A DNA stretch of 48,860 nt from JALENY01 sp036310185 (GTDB lineage Bacteria > Bacillota > Clostridia > Lachnospirales > Lachnospiraceae): NCBI GenBank assembly GCA_036310185.1, contig JAXJSH010000053.1:1-48860 (forward strand), read 5' to 3'. The notes beneath the pieces were generated by a model. The model did no database searches. It was given only the letters and a program-made list of their open reading frames with translations, and was not told the origin of the DNA. Each line of letters begins with the position of its first letter. Positions within the stretch are counted from its first letter, which is position 1. Positions 25,162-34,474 of this stretch are shown in pieces. The position numbers and the translations under genes are program-made.

Positions 25162-25190
25162 AGTATAACTATCTATATTGACTGTGTCAA
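25162..25190 (-). promoter_or_regulatory. Strong sigma-A promoter of the nitronate monooxygenase gene
   Basis: Minus strand TTGACA (25185-25190), 17-nt spacer, TATACT (25162-25167): near-consensus, directly followed by the palindrome. Confidence 0.8.
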
Positions 25191-25344
25191 CATTTACCAT
25201 GTGTTAAAAAATGAATCATTATCCCAAAAGCATAAAATATGAAAAAATCCACATGAAATCTTTGAAAAACCCCGTGAATACAAGTGCTGCAGGCTTGACA
25301 AAGCAAAAAAATCCACATATAATTATTCACATATATGAGAAAAA

Positions 25345-25597
25345 CCATGACGGAGACAGTATTCTGACATTGAAAGCCGCAGCGAGCCGGGGATGGTGCA
25401 AGCCCGGAGCAAGTAGATCCAGAAGAACATCCCTCCCAAGTTGCGCTCTGAATGTCTGATAGTAGGAGTGGCCGGTTTCCCACCGTTATCGGGGACATAT
25501 ATCGGTGTACAGAATCATCAGATACACCCGTATGTTGTAACAGGTGGTACAGCGAATGATGGCGTTCGTCCTTTTACAGGACGGACGCTTTTTTTCA
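25345..25597 (+). promoter_or_regulatory. Isoleucine T-box leader of ileS-glgP
   Basis: Stem I contains GAGCCGGGGATGGTGCAAG followed by CCCGG, the AG-bulge and GNUG-type elements. On its 3' side the specifier loop AGTAGATCCAG presents codon ATC (25417-25419), isoleucine. The T-box bulge sequence AGGTGGTACAGCG (25542-25554) is close to the consensus AGGGTGGNACCGCG. The terminator GCGTTCGTCC / GGACGGACGC (25562-25571, 25579-25588) with seven T residues follows. Uncharged tRNA-Ile would favour antitermination and expression of the genes downstream. Confidence 0.92.
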
Positions 25598-25639
25598 TAA
25601 TTGAAAGGCATGGAACTTATCAATAGAAAGGAGTTTATG

Positions 25640-28600
25640 ATGTACAAAAAAGTATCAACAGACTTAAATTTTGTGGATCGTGAAAAAGCGGTCGAAGAGT
25701 TCTGGAAAGAAAATCATATTTTTGAAAAAAGTATGGAAAACCGTAAAGAAGGGGAAACCTATACCTTTTATGACGGACCGCCAACTGCAAACGGAAAACC
25801 GCATATCGGTCATGTACTGACCCGTGTTATTAAGGATATGATTCCGAGATACCGCACCATGAAGGGATACATGGTACCGCGTAAAGCTGGCTGGGATACC
25901 CACGGTCTGCCGGTTGAGCTGGAAGTTGAGAAAAAACTGGGGCTGAACGGAAAAGAGCAGATTGAAGAATACGGTATGGAGCCGTTCATCAAAGAATGTA
26001 AAGAAAGCGTATGGAAATACAAAGGTATGTGGGAAGACTTTTCCGGTACCGTTGGTTTCTGGGCTGACATGGACAATCCATATGTTACTTATGACAATAA
26101 CTTTATCGAGTCCGAATGGTGGGCACTGAAAGAAATCTGGGAAAAAGGTCTCTTATACAAAGGTTTCAAGATCGTTCCGTACTGCCCGCGCTGTGGCACT
26201 CCCCTTTCTGCACAGGAAGTGGCACAGGGTTACAAGACCGTAAAAGAACGTTCTGCAATCGTCAGATTCAAAGTGATCGGTGAAGATGCGTATTTCCTTG
26301 CATGGACAACCACACCGTGGACACTTCCGTCCAACGTGGCGCTTTGTGTGAATCCGGATGAGACATACTGCAAAGTAAAAGCAGCAGATGGATATACCTA
26401 CTATATGGCACAGGCACTGCTTGATACGGTACTTGGCAAACTTGCTGAGGAAGGTCAGAGTGCATACGAAGTGCTGGAGACATATAAAGGAACAGATCTG
26501 GAATATAAAGCATATGAGCCGCTTTTCGAGTGTACAGGCAAAGAAGCTGAGCGCCAGAAGAAAAAAGGCCATTTTGTAGTCTGCGATAACTATGTAACGA
26601 TGAGTGATGGTACCGGTATCGTTCATATCGCACCGGCCTTTGGTGAAGATGATAACCGTGTAGGCCGTAAATATAACCTGCCGTTTGTTCAGTTCGTGGA
26701 CGGACAGGGCAACATGTCAAAAGAAACTCCGTACGCAGGTCTTTTTGTGAAGGATGCAGACAAACCGGTTCTTGTAGATCTGGAAAAAGAAGGAAAACTG
26801 TACGACGCGCCGAAGTTTGAGCATGACTATCCGCACTGCTGGAGATGCGATACTCCGCTTATTTACTATGCACGTGAGTCATGGTTCATCAAAATGACAG
26901 AAGTCCGCGATGACCTGATCCGCAATAACAACACCATCAACTGGATCCCGGAAAGCATCGGTAAAGGACGATTTGGTGACTGGCTGGAAAATGTTCAGGA
27001 CTGGGGCTTAAGCCGTAACCGTTACTGGGGTACTCCGCTGAACATCTGGGAATGTGAGTGCGGTCATCAGCATGCCATCGGCAGCATTGAAGAACTGAAA
27101 TCCATGTCCGATAACTGCCCGGATGACATCGAACTTCACCGCCCATACATTGATGCAGTTACCATCAAATGTCCGGAGTGTGGAAAAGAGATGCACCGTG
27201 TACCGGAAGTTATCGACTGCTGGTTCGACTCCGGTTCCATGCCGTTTGCACAGCACCATTATCCCTTTGAGAACAAAGACCTTTTTGAGCAGCAGTTCCC
27301 GGCACAGTTTATCTCCGAAGCGGTTGACCAGACCAGAGGATGGTTCTACTCCCTGTTGGCGATTTCTACTCTGCTTTTCAACAAAGCACCCTATGAAAAC
27401 GTTATCGTATTAGGTCATGTTCAGGACGAAAACGGCCAGAAGATGAGCAAATCAAAAGGAAATGCAGTAGACCCGTTCGACGCACTGCAAACCTACGGCG
27501 CAGACGCAATCCGCTGGTATTTCTACAGCAACAGTGCACCCTGGCTGCCGAACCGTTTCCATGGAAAAGCCGTTGTAGAAGGTCAGCGTAAATTCATGGG
27601 AACCCTGTGGAACACCTACGCATTCTTTGTACTGTATGCAAATATTGACGGATTTGATGCAACAAAATATGCATTGGAATATGACAAACTGTCCGTTATG
27701 GATAAATGGCTTCTGTCCAAACTGAATTCAATGGTACTTACTGTGGACAAATGTCTGGAAGAATACAAGATTCCGGAGACTGCAAGAGCACTCCAGGATT
27801 TCGTAGATGATATGAGTAACTGGTACGTTCGCCGCAGCCGTGAACGTTTCTGGGCTAAGGGCATGGAGCAGGATAAGATCAATGCTTACATGACTCTGTA
27901 CACAGCTCTTGTTACCGTATCCAAAGCAGCAGCGCCGATGATTCCGTTTATGACAGAAGATATCTACCGGAATCTGGTATGCTCCATCGATGCATCCGCA
28001 CCGGAAAGTGTACATCTGTGTGACTTCCCGGCAGTAAACGAAGCATGGATCGACAAAGAACTGGAAGAGAACATGGCGCATCTGCTTGACATTGTAGTTA
28101 TGGGCCGTGCCTGCAGAAATGCAGCAAACATCAAAAACCGTCAGCCGATCGGCCAGATGTTTGTAAAAGCCCCGTTTACCTTAAGCCAGTATTATGATGA
28201 TATTATCTTAGACGAACTTAATGTGAAAAAACTTACTTTTACCGACGATGTAAGAGATTTTACCTCCTACAATTTCAAGCCTCAGCTTAAAACAGTAGGA
28301 CCAAAATACGGTAAAATGCTGGGTGGTATTCGCCAGCATTTGACCGAAATGGATGGAAATCAGGCTATGGATGAACTGAAGAGCACCGGAAGTCTGAAGT
28401 TTGACATCGACGGAAATGAAGTTACCTTATTAGAGGAAGATCTGCTTATCGATACTGCTCAGATGGAAGGATACGTATCAGAAAACGACAACGAAATCAC
28501 GGTTGTACTTGATACAAATCTGACACCGGAGCTGGTGGAAGAAGGATTTGTACGCGAGATTATCAGTAAGATTCAGACCATGCGTAAAGAAGCCGGATTT

Positions 28601-28792
28601 GAAGTTATGGATAAAATCAGCGTATATGTAAAAGACAACCAGAAAATTCAGGAGGTTGTTGAAAATCATAAAGAACAGATTCAGGATGAAGTTCTGGCTG
28701 AACAGGTCATCTTTGGAGCATCAGATGGCTATGTGAAAGAATGGAACATCAATTCTGAAAAAGTTACTATGGGAGTCGTAAAAATTCAGTAA
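25640..28792 (+). CDS. ileS: Isoleucyl-tRNA synthetase
   Basis: Charges tRNA-Ile. Start at the second of two adjacent ATGs (25640), which is correctly spaced from AAAGGAG; 1050 residues. Class I motifs HIGH (55-58) and KMSKS (601-605) are intact, with the CP1 editing domain between them (WTTTPWTLPSNVAL) and Cys-rich segments CPRCGTPLS, CWRCDTPLIYY and CPECGKEMH. The length and sequence style match the longer, eukaryote-like IleS subgroup (type 2), reported to be less sensitive to mupirocin than the ~920-residue type; this subgroup call is an inference. Preceded by a T-box with an ATC specifier. Confidence 0.96.
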   Translation: MYKKVSTDLNFVDREKAVEEFWKENHIFEKSMENRKEGETYTFYDGPPTANGKPHIGHVLTRVIKDMIPRYRTMKGYMVPRKAGWDTHGLPVELEVEKKLGLNGKEQIEEYGMEPFIKECKESVWKYKGMWEDFSGTVGFWADMDNPYVTYDNNFIESEWWALKEIWEKGLLYKGFKIVPYCPRCGTPLSAQEVAQGYKTVKERSAIVRFKVIGEDAYFLAWTTTPWTLPSNVALCVNPDETYCKVKAADGYTYYMAQALLDTVLGKLAEEGQSAYEVLETYKGTDLEYKAYEPLFECTGKEAERQKKKGHFVVCDNYVTMSDGTGIVHIAPAFGEDDNRVGRKYNLPFVQFVDGQGNMSKETPYAGLFVKDADKPVLVDLEKEGKLYDAPKFEHDYPHCWRCDTPLIYYARESWFIKMTEVRDDLIRNNNTINWIPESIGKGRFGDWLENVQDWGLSRNRYWGTPLNIWECECGHQHAIGSIEELKSMSDNCPDDIELHRPYIDAVTIKCPECGKEMHRVPEVIDCWFDSGSMPFAQHHYPFENKDLFEQQFPAQFISEAVDQTRGWFYSLLAISTLLFNKAPYENVIVLGHVQDENGQKMSKSKGNAVDPFDALQTYGADAIRWYFYSNSAPWLPNRFHGKAVVEGQRKFMGTLWNTYAFFVLYANIDGFDATKYALEYDKLSVMDKWLLSKLNSMVLTVDKCLEEYKIPETARALQDFVDDMSNWYVRRSRERFWAKGMEQDKINAYMTLYTALVTVSKAAAPMIPFMTEDIYRNLVCSIDASAPESVHLCDFPAVNEAWIDKELEENMAHLLDIVVMGRACRNAANIKNRQPIGQMFVKAPFTLSQYYDDIILDELNVKKLTFTDDVRDFTSYNFKPQLKTVGPKYGKMLGGIRQHLTEMDGNQAMDELKSTGSLKFDIDGNEVTLLEEDLLIDTAQMEGYVSENDNEITVVLDTNLTPELVEEGFVREIISKIQTMRKEAGFEVMDKISVYVKDNQKIQEVVENHKEQIQDEVLAEQVIFGASDGYVKEWNINSEKVTMGVVKIQ

Positions 28793-28825
28793 GACAACGT
28801 GTGGAAAAGATTGAGGAGGAGTTTT

Positions 28826-31282
28826 ATGGCAAACAAACAATTTAACAAAAAAGAGTTTCAGGAAGCTGTGAGAGAAAATGTAAAAGCACTCTTTCGCAAA
28901 AAAATCGATGAGTGTGATCAGCAGCAGCTGTTTCAGGCTGTGTCCTACGCAGTAAAAGATTATGTGATCGACAACTGGTTAAAATCTCAGGAAGCATTTG
29001 AAAAACAGGAACCGAAGATTGTATATTATCTGTCCATGGAGTTTCTGATGGGCCGTGCACTGGGTAATAACCTGATCAATCTGACCTGCTATAAAGAAGT
29101 CAGAGAAGCACTGGAAGAGATGGGCTTTGATCTTAACGTGATCGAGGATCAGGAGCCGGATCCGGCGCTTGGAAACGGCGGTCTGGGACGTCTGGCAGCA
29201 TGCTTTATGGATTCTCTGGCAACACTGGGATACTGTGCATATGGCTGCGGCATCCGTTACCGTTACGGCATGTTCAAGCAGAACATTGAAAACGGTTATC
29301 AGGTAGAAGTACCGGATAACTGGCTCAAAGACGGTTATCCTTTTGAACTTCGCCGTCCGGAGTATGCAAAAGAAGTAAAATTCGGCGGAAATATCCGCGT
29401 AGAGCATGATTACACCACCGGAAGAAACAATTTTATCCATGAAAATTATCAGTCTGTTCGTGCGATTCCATATGATATGCCGATCGTTGGATACGGCAAC
29501 AATGTAGTTAATACGCTTCGTATCTGGGATGCGGAAGCAATGAGCGACTTCCAGCTGGATTCCTTTGACAAAGGTGATTACCGTAAAGCGGTTGAGCAGG
29601 AAAACCTTGCCCGCAACATCGTGGAGGTACTTTACCCGAACGACAACCACTATGCAGGTAAAGAGCTGCGTCTGAAACAGCAGTATTTCTTCATCTCTGC
29701 AAGTGTTCAGGCCGCTGTGGCAAAATATAAAAAGAAATACGGCGATCTGCATAAACTGCATGAAAAAGTTGCATTCCAGTTAAATGATACTCATCCGACC
29801 GTAGCAGTACCGGAACTGATGCGCATCCTTATGGATGAAAACGGATTCAGCTGGGATGAGGCATGGGAAGTTACCACAAAAACATGTGCGTACACCAATC
29901 ATACCATTATGGCAGAGGCACTGGAAAAATGGCCGATCGAGCTCTTCTCCAGACTGCTTCCGCGTATTTATCAGATCGTGGAAGAAATCAACCGTCGTTT
30001 CCTTATGGAAATCGATCAGAAATATCCGGGTGATCAGGGAAAGAAAGACAGCATGGCGATTGTTCACAACGGACAGGTTCGTATGGCGAACCTTGCAATC
30101 GTTGGCGGTCATGCAGTAAACGGTGTGGCACAGCTGCATACGGAGATCCTGAAAAAAGACGTTCTGAAAGATTTCTACCAGATGATGCCGGAAAAATTTA
30201 ACAACAAGACAAACGGTATCACCCAGAGACGTTTCCTGCTTCACGGAAATCCGCTTCTGGCAGACTGGATCACCGACCATATCGGAAACGAATGGATTAC
30301 AGACCTGAGCCAGATCGAAAAACTGAAAATGTTTGTTGATGATAAGAAAGCTCAGTTTGAATTCATGAACATCAAATACCAGAATAAACAGCGTCTGGCA
30401 AAATATATTCTGGAGCACAACGGTATCGAAGTAGATCCGCGTTCTATCTTCGATGTACAGGTAAAACGTCTCCACGAGTACAAACGTCAGCTGATGAATA
30501 TTCTGCACGTTATGTACACTTACAATCAGCTGAAGAGAAATCCGCAGATGGAATATTATCCAAGAACATTCATCTTTGGTGCAAAGGCGGCTGCCGGCTA
30601 TCGCCGTGCAAAACTGACCATCAAGCTGATCAATGCAGTGGCAGATGTAATCAACAACGACGAGTCCATCAAAGGAAAAATCAAAGTGGTATTTATCGAA
30701 AACTACCGCGTATCCAATGGTGAAATGATTTTTGCTGCAGCAGACGTATCAGAACAGATTTCCACAGCAAGTAAAGAAGCTTCCGGTACAGGCAACATGA
30801 AGTTTATGCTGAACGGTGCTCCCACACTGGGAACCATGGACGGTGCAAACGTGGAGATCGTGGAAGAAGTAGGTGCTGAAAACGCATTTATCTTTGGTCT
30901 GTCTTCTGACGAAGTTATCAATTATGAGCAGAATGGCGGCTATTATCCGATGAACATCTTCAACAACGATTGGGAGATCCGTGAAGTGCTGATGCAGCTC
31001 ATCAACGGAACTTACTCATCCGATACCGAAATGTTCCGTGAGATTTATGATTCTCTCACAACGGGATGCAATGGCGACCGTCCGGATACTTACTTCATTC
31101 TGGCCGATTTCAGATCCTACATTGAAGCTCAGAAGAAAGTGGAAGAAGCATACCGCGATGAAGAAAGATGGGCAAAAATGGCTATGATGAACACCGCCTG
31201 CAGCGGTAAGTTTACATCAGACAGAACCATCCAGCAGTATGTAGATGATATCTGGGGACTTGATAAAGTCACAGTAAAATAA
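28826..31282 (+). CDS. glgP: Glycogen / alpha-glucan phosphorylase
   Basis: Phosphorolyses alpha-1,4-glucan to glucose 1-phosphate. ATG 28826 follows GAGGAGGAG; 818 residues, normal for the family. GNGGLGRLAACFMDSLA (~115-131), QLNDTHPTVAVPELMRIL (~317-334) and the pyridoxal-phosphate site EASGTGNMKF with K659 are conserved. Allosteric N-terminal extensions of animal enzymes are absent. Only 33 nt separate it from ileS, without a terminator, so it is likely expressed from the isoleucine T-box as well; an internal promoter was not found. A terminator follows. Confidence 0.95.
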   Translation: MANKQFNKKEFQEAVRENVKALFRKKIDECDQQQLFQAVSYAVKDYVIDNWLKSQEAFEKQEPKIVYYLSMEFLMGRALGNNLINLTCYKEVREALEEMGFDLNVIEDQEPDPALGNGGLGRLAACFMDSLATLGYCAYGCGIRYRYGMFKQNIENGYQVEVPDNWLKDGYPFELRRPEYAKEVKFGGNIRVEHDYTTGRNNFIHENYQSVRAIPYDMPIVGYGNNVVNTLRIWDAEAMSDFQLDSFDKGDYRKAVEQENLARNIVEVLYPNDNHYAGKELRLKQQYFFISASVQAAVAKYKKKYGDLHKLHEKVAFQLNDTHPTVAVPELMRILMDENGFSWDEAWEVTTKTCAYTNHTIMAEALEKWPIELFSRLLPRIYQIVEEINRRFLMEIDQKYPGDQGKKDSMAIVHNGQVRMANLAIVGGHAVNGVAQLHTEILKKDVLKDFYQMMPEKFNNKTNGITQRRFLLHGNPLLADWITDHIGNEWITDLSQIEKLKMFVDDKKAQFEFMNIKYQNKQRLAKYILEHNGIEVDPRSIFDVQVKRLHEYKRQLMNILHVMYTYNQLKRNPQMEYYPRTFIFGAKAAAGYRRAKLTIKLINAVADVINNDESIKGKIKVVFIENYRVSNGEMIFAAADVSEQISTASKEASGTGNMKFMLNGAPTLGTMDGANVEIVEEVGAENAFIFGLSSDEVINYEQNGGYYPMNIFNNDWEIREVLMQLINGTYSSDTEMFREIYDSLTTGCNGDRPDTYFILADFRSYIEAQKKVEEAYRDEERWAKMAMMNTACSGKFTSDRTIQQYVDDIWGLDKVTVK

Positions 31283-31293
31283 AAATCAGTCAT

Positions 31294-31330
31294 AACGGGG
31301 GTGTGCAGATAAGTGCGCATCCCCGTTTTA
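31294..31330 (+). terminator. Terminator of ileS-glgP
   Basis: AACGGGG (31294-31300) pairs with CCCCGTT (31321-31327), with an inner TGTGC/GCGCA segment, followed by TTTTA. Confidence 0.7.
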
Positions 31331-31356
31331 TGGAAATGAAGGAAAAATGTCCGTTA

Positions 31357-31385
31357 TTGACGTGTATTTGCAGAAGTGATATAAT
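31357..31385 (+). promoter_or_regulatory. Promoter of the yybP-ykoY leader
   Basis: TTGACG (31357-31362), 17-nt spacer, TATAAT (31380-31385); transcription would start just before the riboswitch. Confidence 0.75.
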
Positions 31386-31397
31386 GCAGACGTACAT

Positions 31398-31524
31398 AAA
31401 AGGGAGTAGCTAAACACTGGAAAAAGTGGATTTGCGACCGTCAACCGATACCGTCAGGTATCCGTAACAAATGAGATAGCAAGACTTTTATTGTGGCAGA
31501 GGTCATAATAAGAGTCTTTTTCAT
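31398..31524 (+). promoter_or_regulatory. yybP-ykoY (Mn2+-type) riboswitch with terminator platform
   Basis: Three hallmarks occur in order: 5' AAAGGGAGTAGC (31398-31410), the central GACCGTCAACCGATACC, and the 3' ATAGCAAGACTTTTA (31476-31490). The 3' strand also forms a terminator: AAGACTTTTATT (31481-31492) pairs with AATAAGAGTCTT (31507-31518, one G-U) and a T-run follows. In characterised cases Mn2+ binding prevents the terminator, so high Mn2+ would raise expression. These leaders usually precede Mn2+ exporters; here the next gene is a penicillin-binding protein. Confidence 0.8.
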
Positions 31525-31581
31525 TTCTTCAAAGATTATAAAAGGCACTGCCGCAGTATCTTTGCAGAAAGTGAGGAGAAA

Positions 31582-33936
31582 ATGAAGAACAAGAGAAAAA
31601 AACAAAAATTTCGCGTAAAAAGAATTGTAAAGCCTGTTCTCTTAAGTCTTGGAGCAGTGCTTTTGATTCTTATGGGAGCTGCTGCTGTTTTTATCGGCAT
31701 CCAGATCAGTCATGCACCGGATATTTCAGAAATAGACGCTACACCGGACGGTTATTTGTCTACGATTCTTGATAAAGATGAAAATGCAGTAAATACGTTG
31801 TATGTAACAGAATCAAACCGTATTTATGTGGGGTTGGAAAATATCCCGGAAGAATTGCAGCAGGCTTTTATTGCCATCGAAGATGCCAGATTTTACAGCC
31901 ACCATGGAATTGATATAAAGGGCATTTTCCGGGCGGCTGTGACCGGTGTTTTAAAGGGAGATTTTTCCCAGGGGGCCAGCACGATCACCCAGCAGCTGTT
32001 AAAAAATAATGTTTTCACGGACTGGATGAGTGAAGATACCTTTTCTGATCGCCTGAGCAGAAAAGTTCAGGAACAGTATCTGGCAATCCGATTGGAACAG
32101 CAGTATTCGAAAGAATGGATTTTGGAAAACTATTTGAATACCATTAATCTGGGCGGCGGTACGAGAGGCGTTCAGGTGGCAGCACAATACTATTTTGGAA
32201 AAAGTGTATCAGAACTGTCCCTGTCAGAATGCGCTTTGCTTGCAGGCATTACCAAAAACCCGACAGCGTATAATCCGCTGACCCATCCCACGGAAAGTCT
32301 GGAGCGGCAAAAACTGGTCCTGAACGCCATGCTGGAACAGGAGTTTATTTCACAGGCAGAGTATGAACAGGCTTTATCCGAAGACGTGCTGGCGGGACTG
32401 GAAGCACAATCGGAGAATCATGGAACACAGATTTTTTCCTGGTTTGAAGATGCGCTGCTGAATCAGATCGTGGATGATCTGATGGAAGAATACGGCTGTG
32501 ACGAGTCGGAAGCCTGGGATGTCATTTATACCGGTGGATTGACGATCTATTCGACACAGGATACACAGCTGCAGGAAATCTGTGAAAGTGAGGCTGCCAG
32601 TTCAGAATGGCGCACAGAGAACCAGGAGATTTCTATTGTTATGACGGATGTATCAACCGGCGCGGTTGCGGCAATTGTGGGCGGAAGCCAGGAAAAAAAC
32701 ACCAGTCTGGCCTATAACCGTGCTGCCGATGCCCTTCGCCAGCCAGGTTCTACTATTAAGATCATAGGCGAGTATGCTGCTGCATTGGATACAGGAAAAA
32801 TCACCCTGGGAACTGTTTTGGATGATGCGCCATATGCGTATTCCGATGGAACACAGATACATAATGCCTCTGATTCCTATAAAGGTATGACAACCATTCG
32901 GGAATCCATAGTGTCTTCAGGGAATATCGTCGCTCTAAAAACATATCAGCTGGTGGGCGAAGAAAAAGTGTATGAGTATTTGCAGAAATTTGGCATTACC
33001 ACGCTTACCGATGCGGACAAAAACGAGGCGCTTGCCATTGGCGGGACTTATAATGGTGTGACAAATCTGGAAATGACCGCCGCTTACAATGCCATTGCCA
33101 ATTCCGGCCGATATGTGGAACCATATTTTTATACAAAAATTGTGAATCGGGACGGAAATATTGTTTTAGAAAAAGATGTTGATTACGAACAGGTTATTGG
33201 AACAGAATCCGCAGAGCTGCTTACCAGTGCCATGGAAGACGTGCTTACACAGGGAACCGGGAAAGAGGCGGAGGTAAAGGGCATTACGCTTGCAGGAAAA
33301 AGCGGAACAACCAATGACAATAAAGATATCTGGTTTATTGGATTTTCTTCTTATTATACGTGTGGAATCTGGGGCGGATATGATAACAATTCTGCTCAGA
33401 CCAATACGGGCTATGTGAAAAAAATATGGCAGTCGGTGATGGAACAGGCTCATTCTGATAAGGCAGATGAGAAACTGGTAAACACAGAAAGTCTGACCAG
33501 AGTGACCATCTGTACCAAATGCGGCAATCTGGCTGTTGCAGGGATGTGTGACGATACCAGCCAGGGAGATATGACGCGGGAAGAATATTATAAAGAAGGA
33601 ACACAGCCAAAGAAAAAGTGTGACTGCCATGTCAGTGTTACTGTTTGCCGTGAATCAGGAATGTTGGCCGGTACGTTTTGTCCGGATGGAACAAGGGAAA
33701 ACAGAGTCTATTTGAAATCAGCCACAGAGGGCACGGAAGACGAAAACTATGTGTTGCCGGAAGAACTAAAAGATACATGTGATGTTCATACGAATTTGCT
33801 GGATCGGTGGTTTGGCGATGGGGACGAAGAGGATACAGAAGATTCTGCAGAAACTCCGGATGAAGACAGCGAAATCCTTCCAGAAGAAGAGGAGGGCAGC
33901 GATTGGTGGAAAGAAATTTTTCCAGGCTGGTATTAA
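31582..33936 (+). CDS. Class A penicillin-binding protein (transglycosylase-transpeptidase)
   Basis: Polymerises and cross-links peptidoglycan outside the membrane. ATG 31582 follows GTGAGGAG; 784 residues. A short basic cytoplasmic stretch and one membrane anchor (~17-42) lead to the GT51 domain, with catalytic E100 in EDARFYSHHGID and TITQQL, then the transpeptidase domain with S390-T-I-K393, S446-G-N448 and K573-S-G-T576. After it come a Cys-rich segment (CTKCGNLAVAGMC, KKCDCHVSVTVC, TFCPDG, ~640-710) and a very acidic tail. The gene lies directly behind a yybP-ykoY leader, so manganese may control it. Not a broken gene; all catalytic motifs are present. Confidence 0.94.
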   Translation: MKNKRKKQKFRVKRIVKPVLLSLGAVLLILMGAAAVFIGIQISHAPDISEIDATPDGYLSTILDKDENAVNTLYVTESNRIYVGLENIPEELQQAFIAIEDARFYSHHGIDIKGIFRAAVTGVLKGDFSQGASTITQQLLKNNVFTDWMSEDTFSDRLSRKVQEQYLAIRLEQQYSKEWILENYLNTINLGGGTRGVQVAAQYYFGKSVSELSLSECALLAGITKNPTAYNPLTHPTESLERQKLVLNAMLEQEFISQAEYEQALSEDVLAGLEAQSENHGTQIFSWFEDALLNQIVDDLMEEYGCDESEAWDVIYTGGLTIYSTQDTQLQEICESEAASSEWRTENQEISIVMTDVSTGAVAAIVGGSQEKNTSLAYNRAADALRQPGSTIKIIGEYAAALDTGKITLGTVLDDAPYAYSDGTQIHNASDSYKGMTTIRESIVSSGNIVALKTYQLVGEEKVYEYLQKFGITTLTDADKNEALAIGGTYNGVTNLEMTAAYNAIANSGRYVEPYFYTKIVNRDGNIVLEKDVDYEQVIGTESAELLTSAMEDVLTQGTGKEAEVKGITLAGKSGTTNDNKDIWFIGFSSYYTCGIWGGYDNNSAQTNTGYVKKIWQSVMEQAHSDKADEKLVNTESLTRVTICTKCGNLAVAGMCDDTSQGDMTREEYYKEGTQPKKKCDCHVSVTVCRESGMLAGTFCPDGTRENRVYLKSATEGTEDENYVLPEELKDTCDVHTNLLDRWFGDGDEEDTEDSAETPDEDSEILPEEEEGSDWWKEIFPGWY

Positions 33937-34036
33937 CTGCCTGCGGCCTGAAAAAAAATCTGGAAATGGTTGAAGTTCAGTGATCTAGGGACTAAAATAA
34001 GGGAAGAACACTTGCAGAAGAAAGTGAGGATAAGCC

Positions 34037-34294
34037 TTGAAAGAATTGTATGAATTGATTGAAAACAAGATTAAAGAATCCGGTTATCCGGGACAGATCG
34101 ATGGCGCCGAGTTTTACAGCGACATAAATAATGAGGCGGATCGTCAGGAAAATGGTATGTATCTTTTTATCGTTAAGAAAAGCGATACGCTGTCCTATAA
34201 AGGATGCATGACTATTATGGATGATGAATTTGATCTTCATTTTGTAGACATCATAGATGGTGAAAAAACGTATCATGTAGATTTTGATGCATAA
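34037..34294 (+). CDS. Small conserved-looking protein of unknown function
   Basis: 85 residues from a TTG start with GAGGATAAG just upstream; no ATG is available nearer the ribosome site. The sequence KELYELIENKIKESGYPG then GAEFYSDINNEADRQENGMY suggests a small alpha/beta fold; no membrane segment or signal peptide. I do not recognise the family. It lies 100 nt after the PBP gene and before a hairpin, so it is possibly the last gene of the riboswitch-controlled unit. Confidence 0.65.
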   Translation: MKELYELIENKIKESGYPGQIDGAEFYSDINNEADRQENGMYLFIVKKSDTLSYKGCMTIMDDEFDLHFVDIIDGEKTYHVDFDA

Positions 34295-34297
34295 TAG

Positions 34298-34346
34298 AGG
34301 GCTGCTGCAATTACGGATGAGGATGGATCTGTTTTGCAGCAGCCCT
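34298..34346 (+). terminator. 13-bp hairpin after the 85-residue gene
   Basis: AGGGCTGCTGCAA / TTGCAGCAGCCCT is a perfect 13-bp stem with a 23-nt loop, 3 nt after the stop. No T-run follows, so it may work poorly as an intrinsic terminator. Confidence 0.5.
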
Positions 34347-34393
34347 GACCGATTGCGGAAACGTGTGAAAATATGGGAAGTTCGGGATTTTTT

Positions 34394-34422
34394 TTGACAT
34401 TGAAAAACGTATATGTTACACT
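34394..34422 (+). promoter_or_regulatory. Sigma-A promoter of the TPR-ATPase gene and rsmA
   Basis: TTGACA (34394-34399), 17-nt spacer, TACACT (34417-34422), ~50 nt before the start codon. Confidence 0.7.
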
Positions 34423-34474
34423 AGGATATAACTGTAAGTATGTCAAATTTTAAATGATTTTAGAGGTGAGCATA

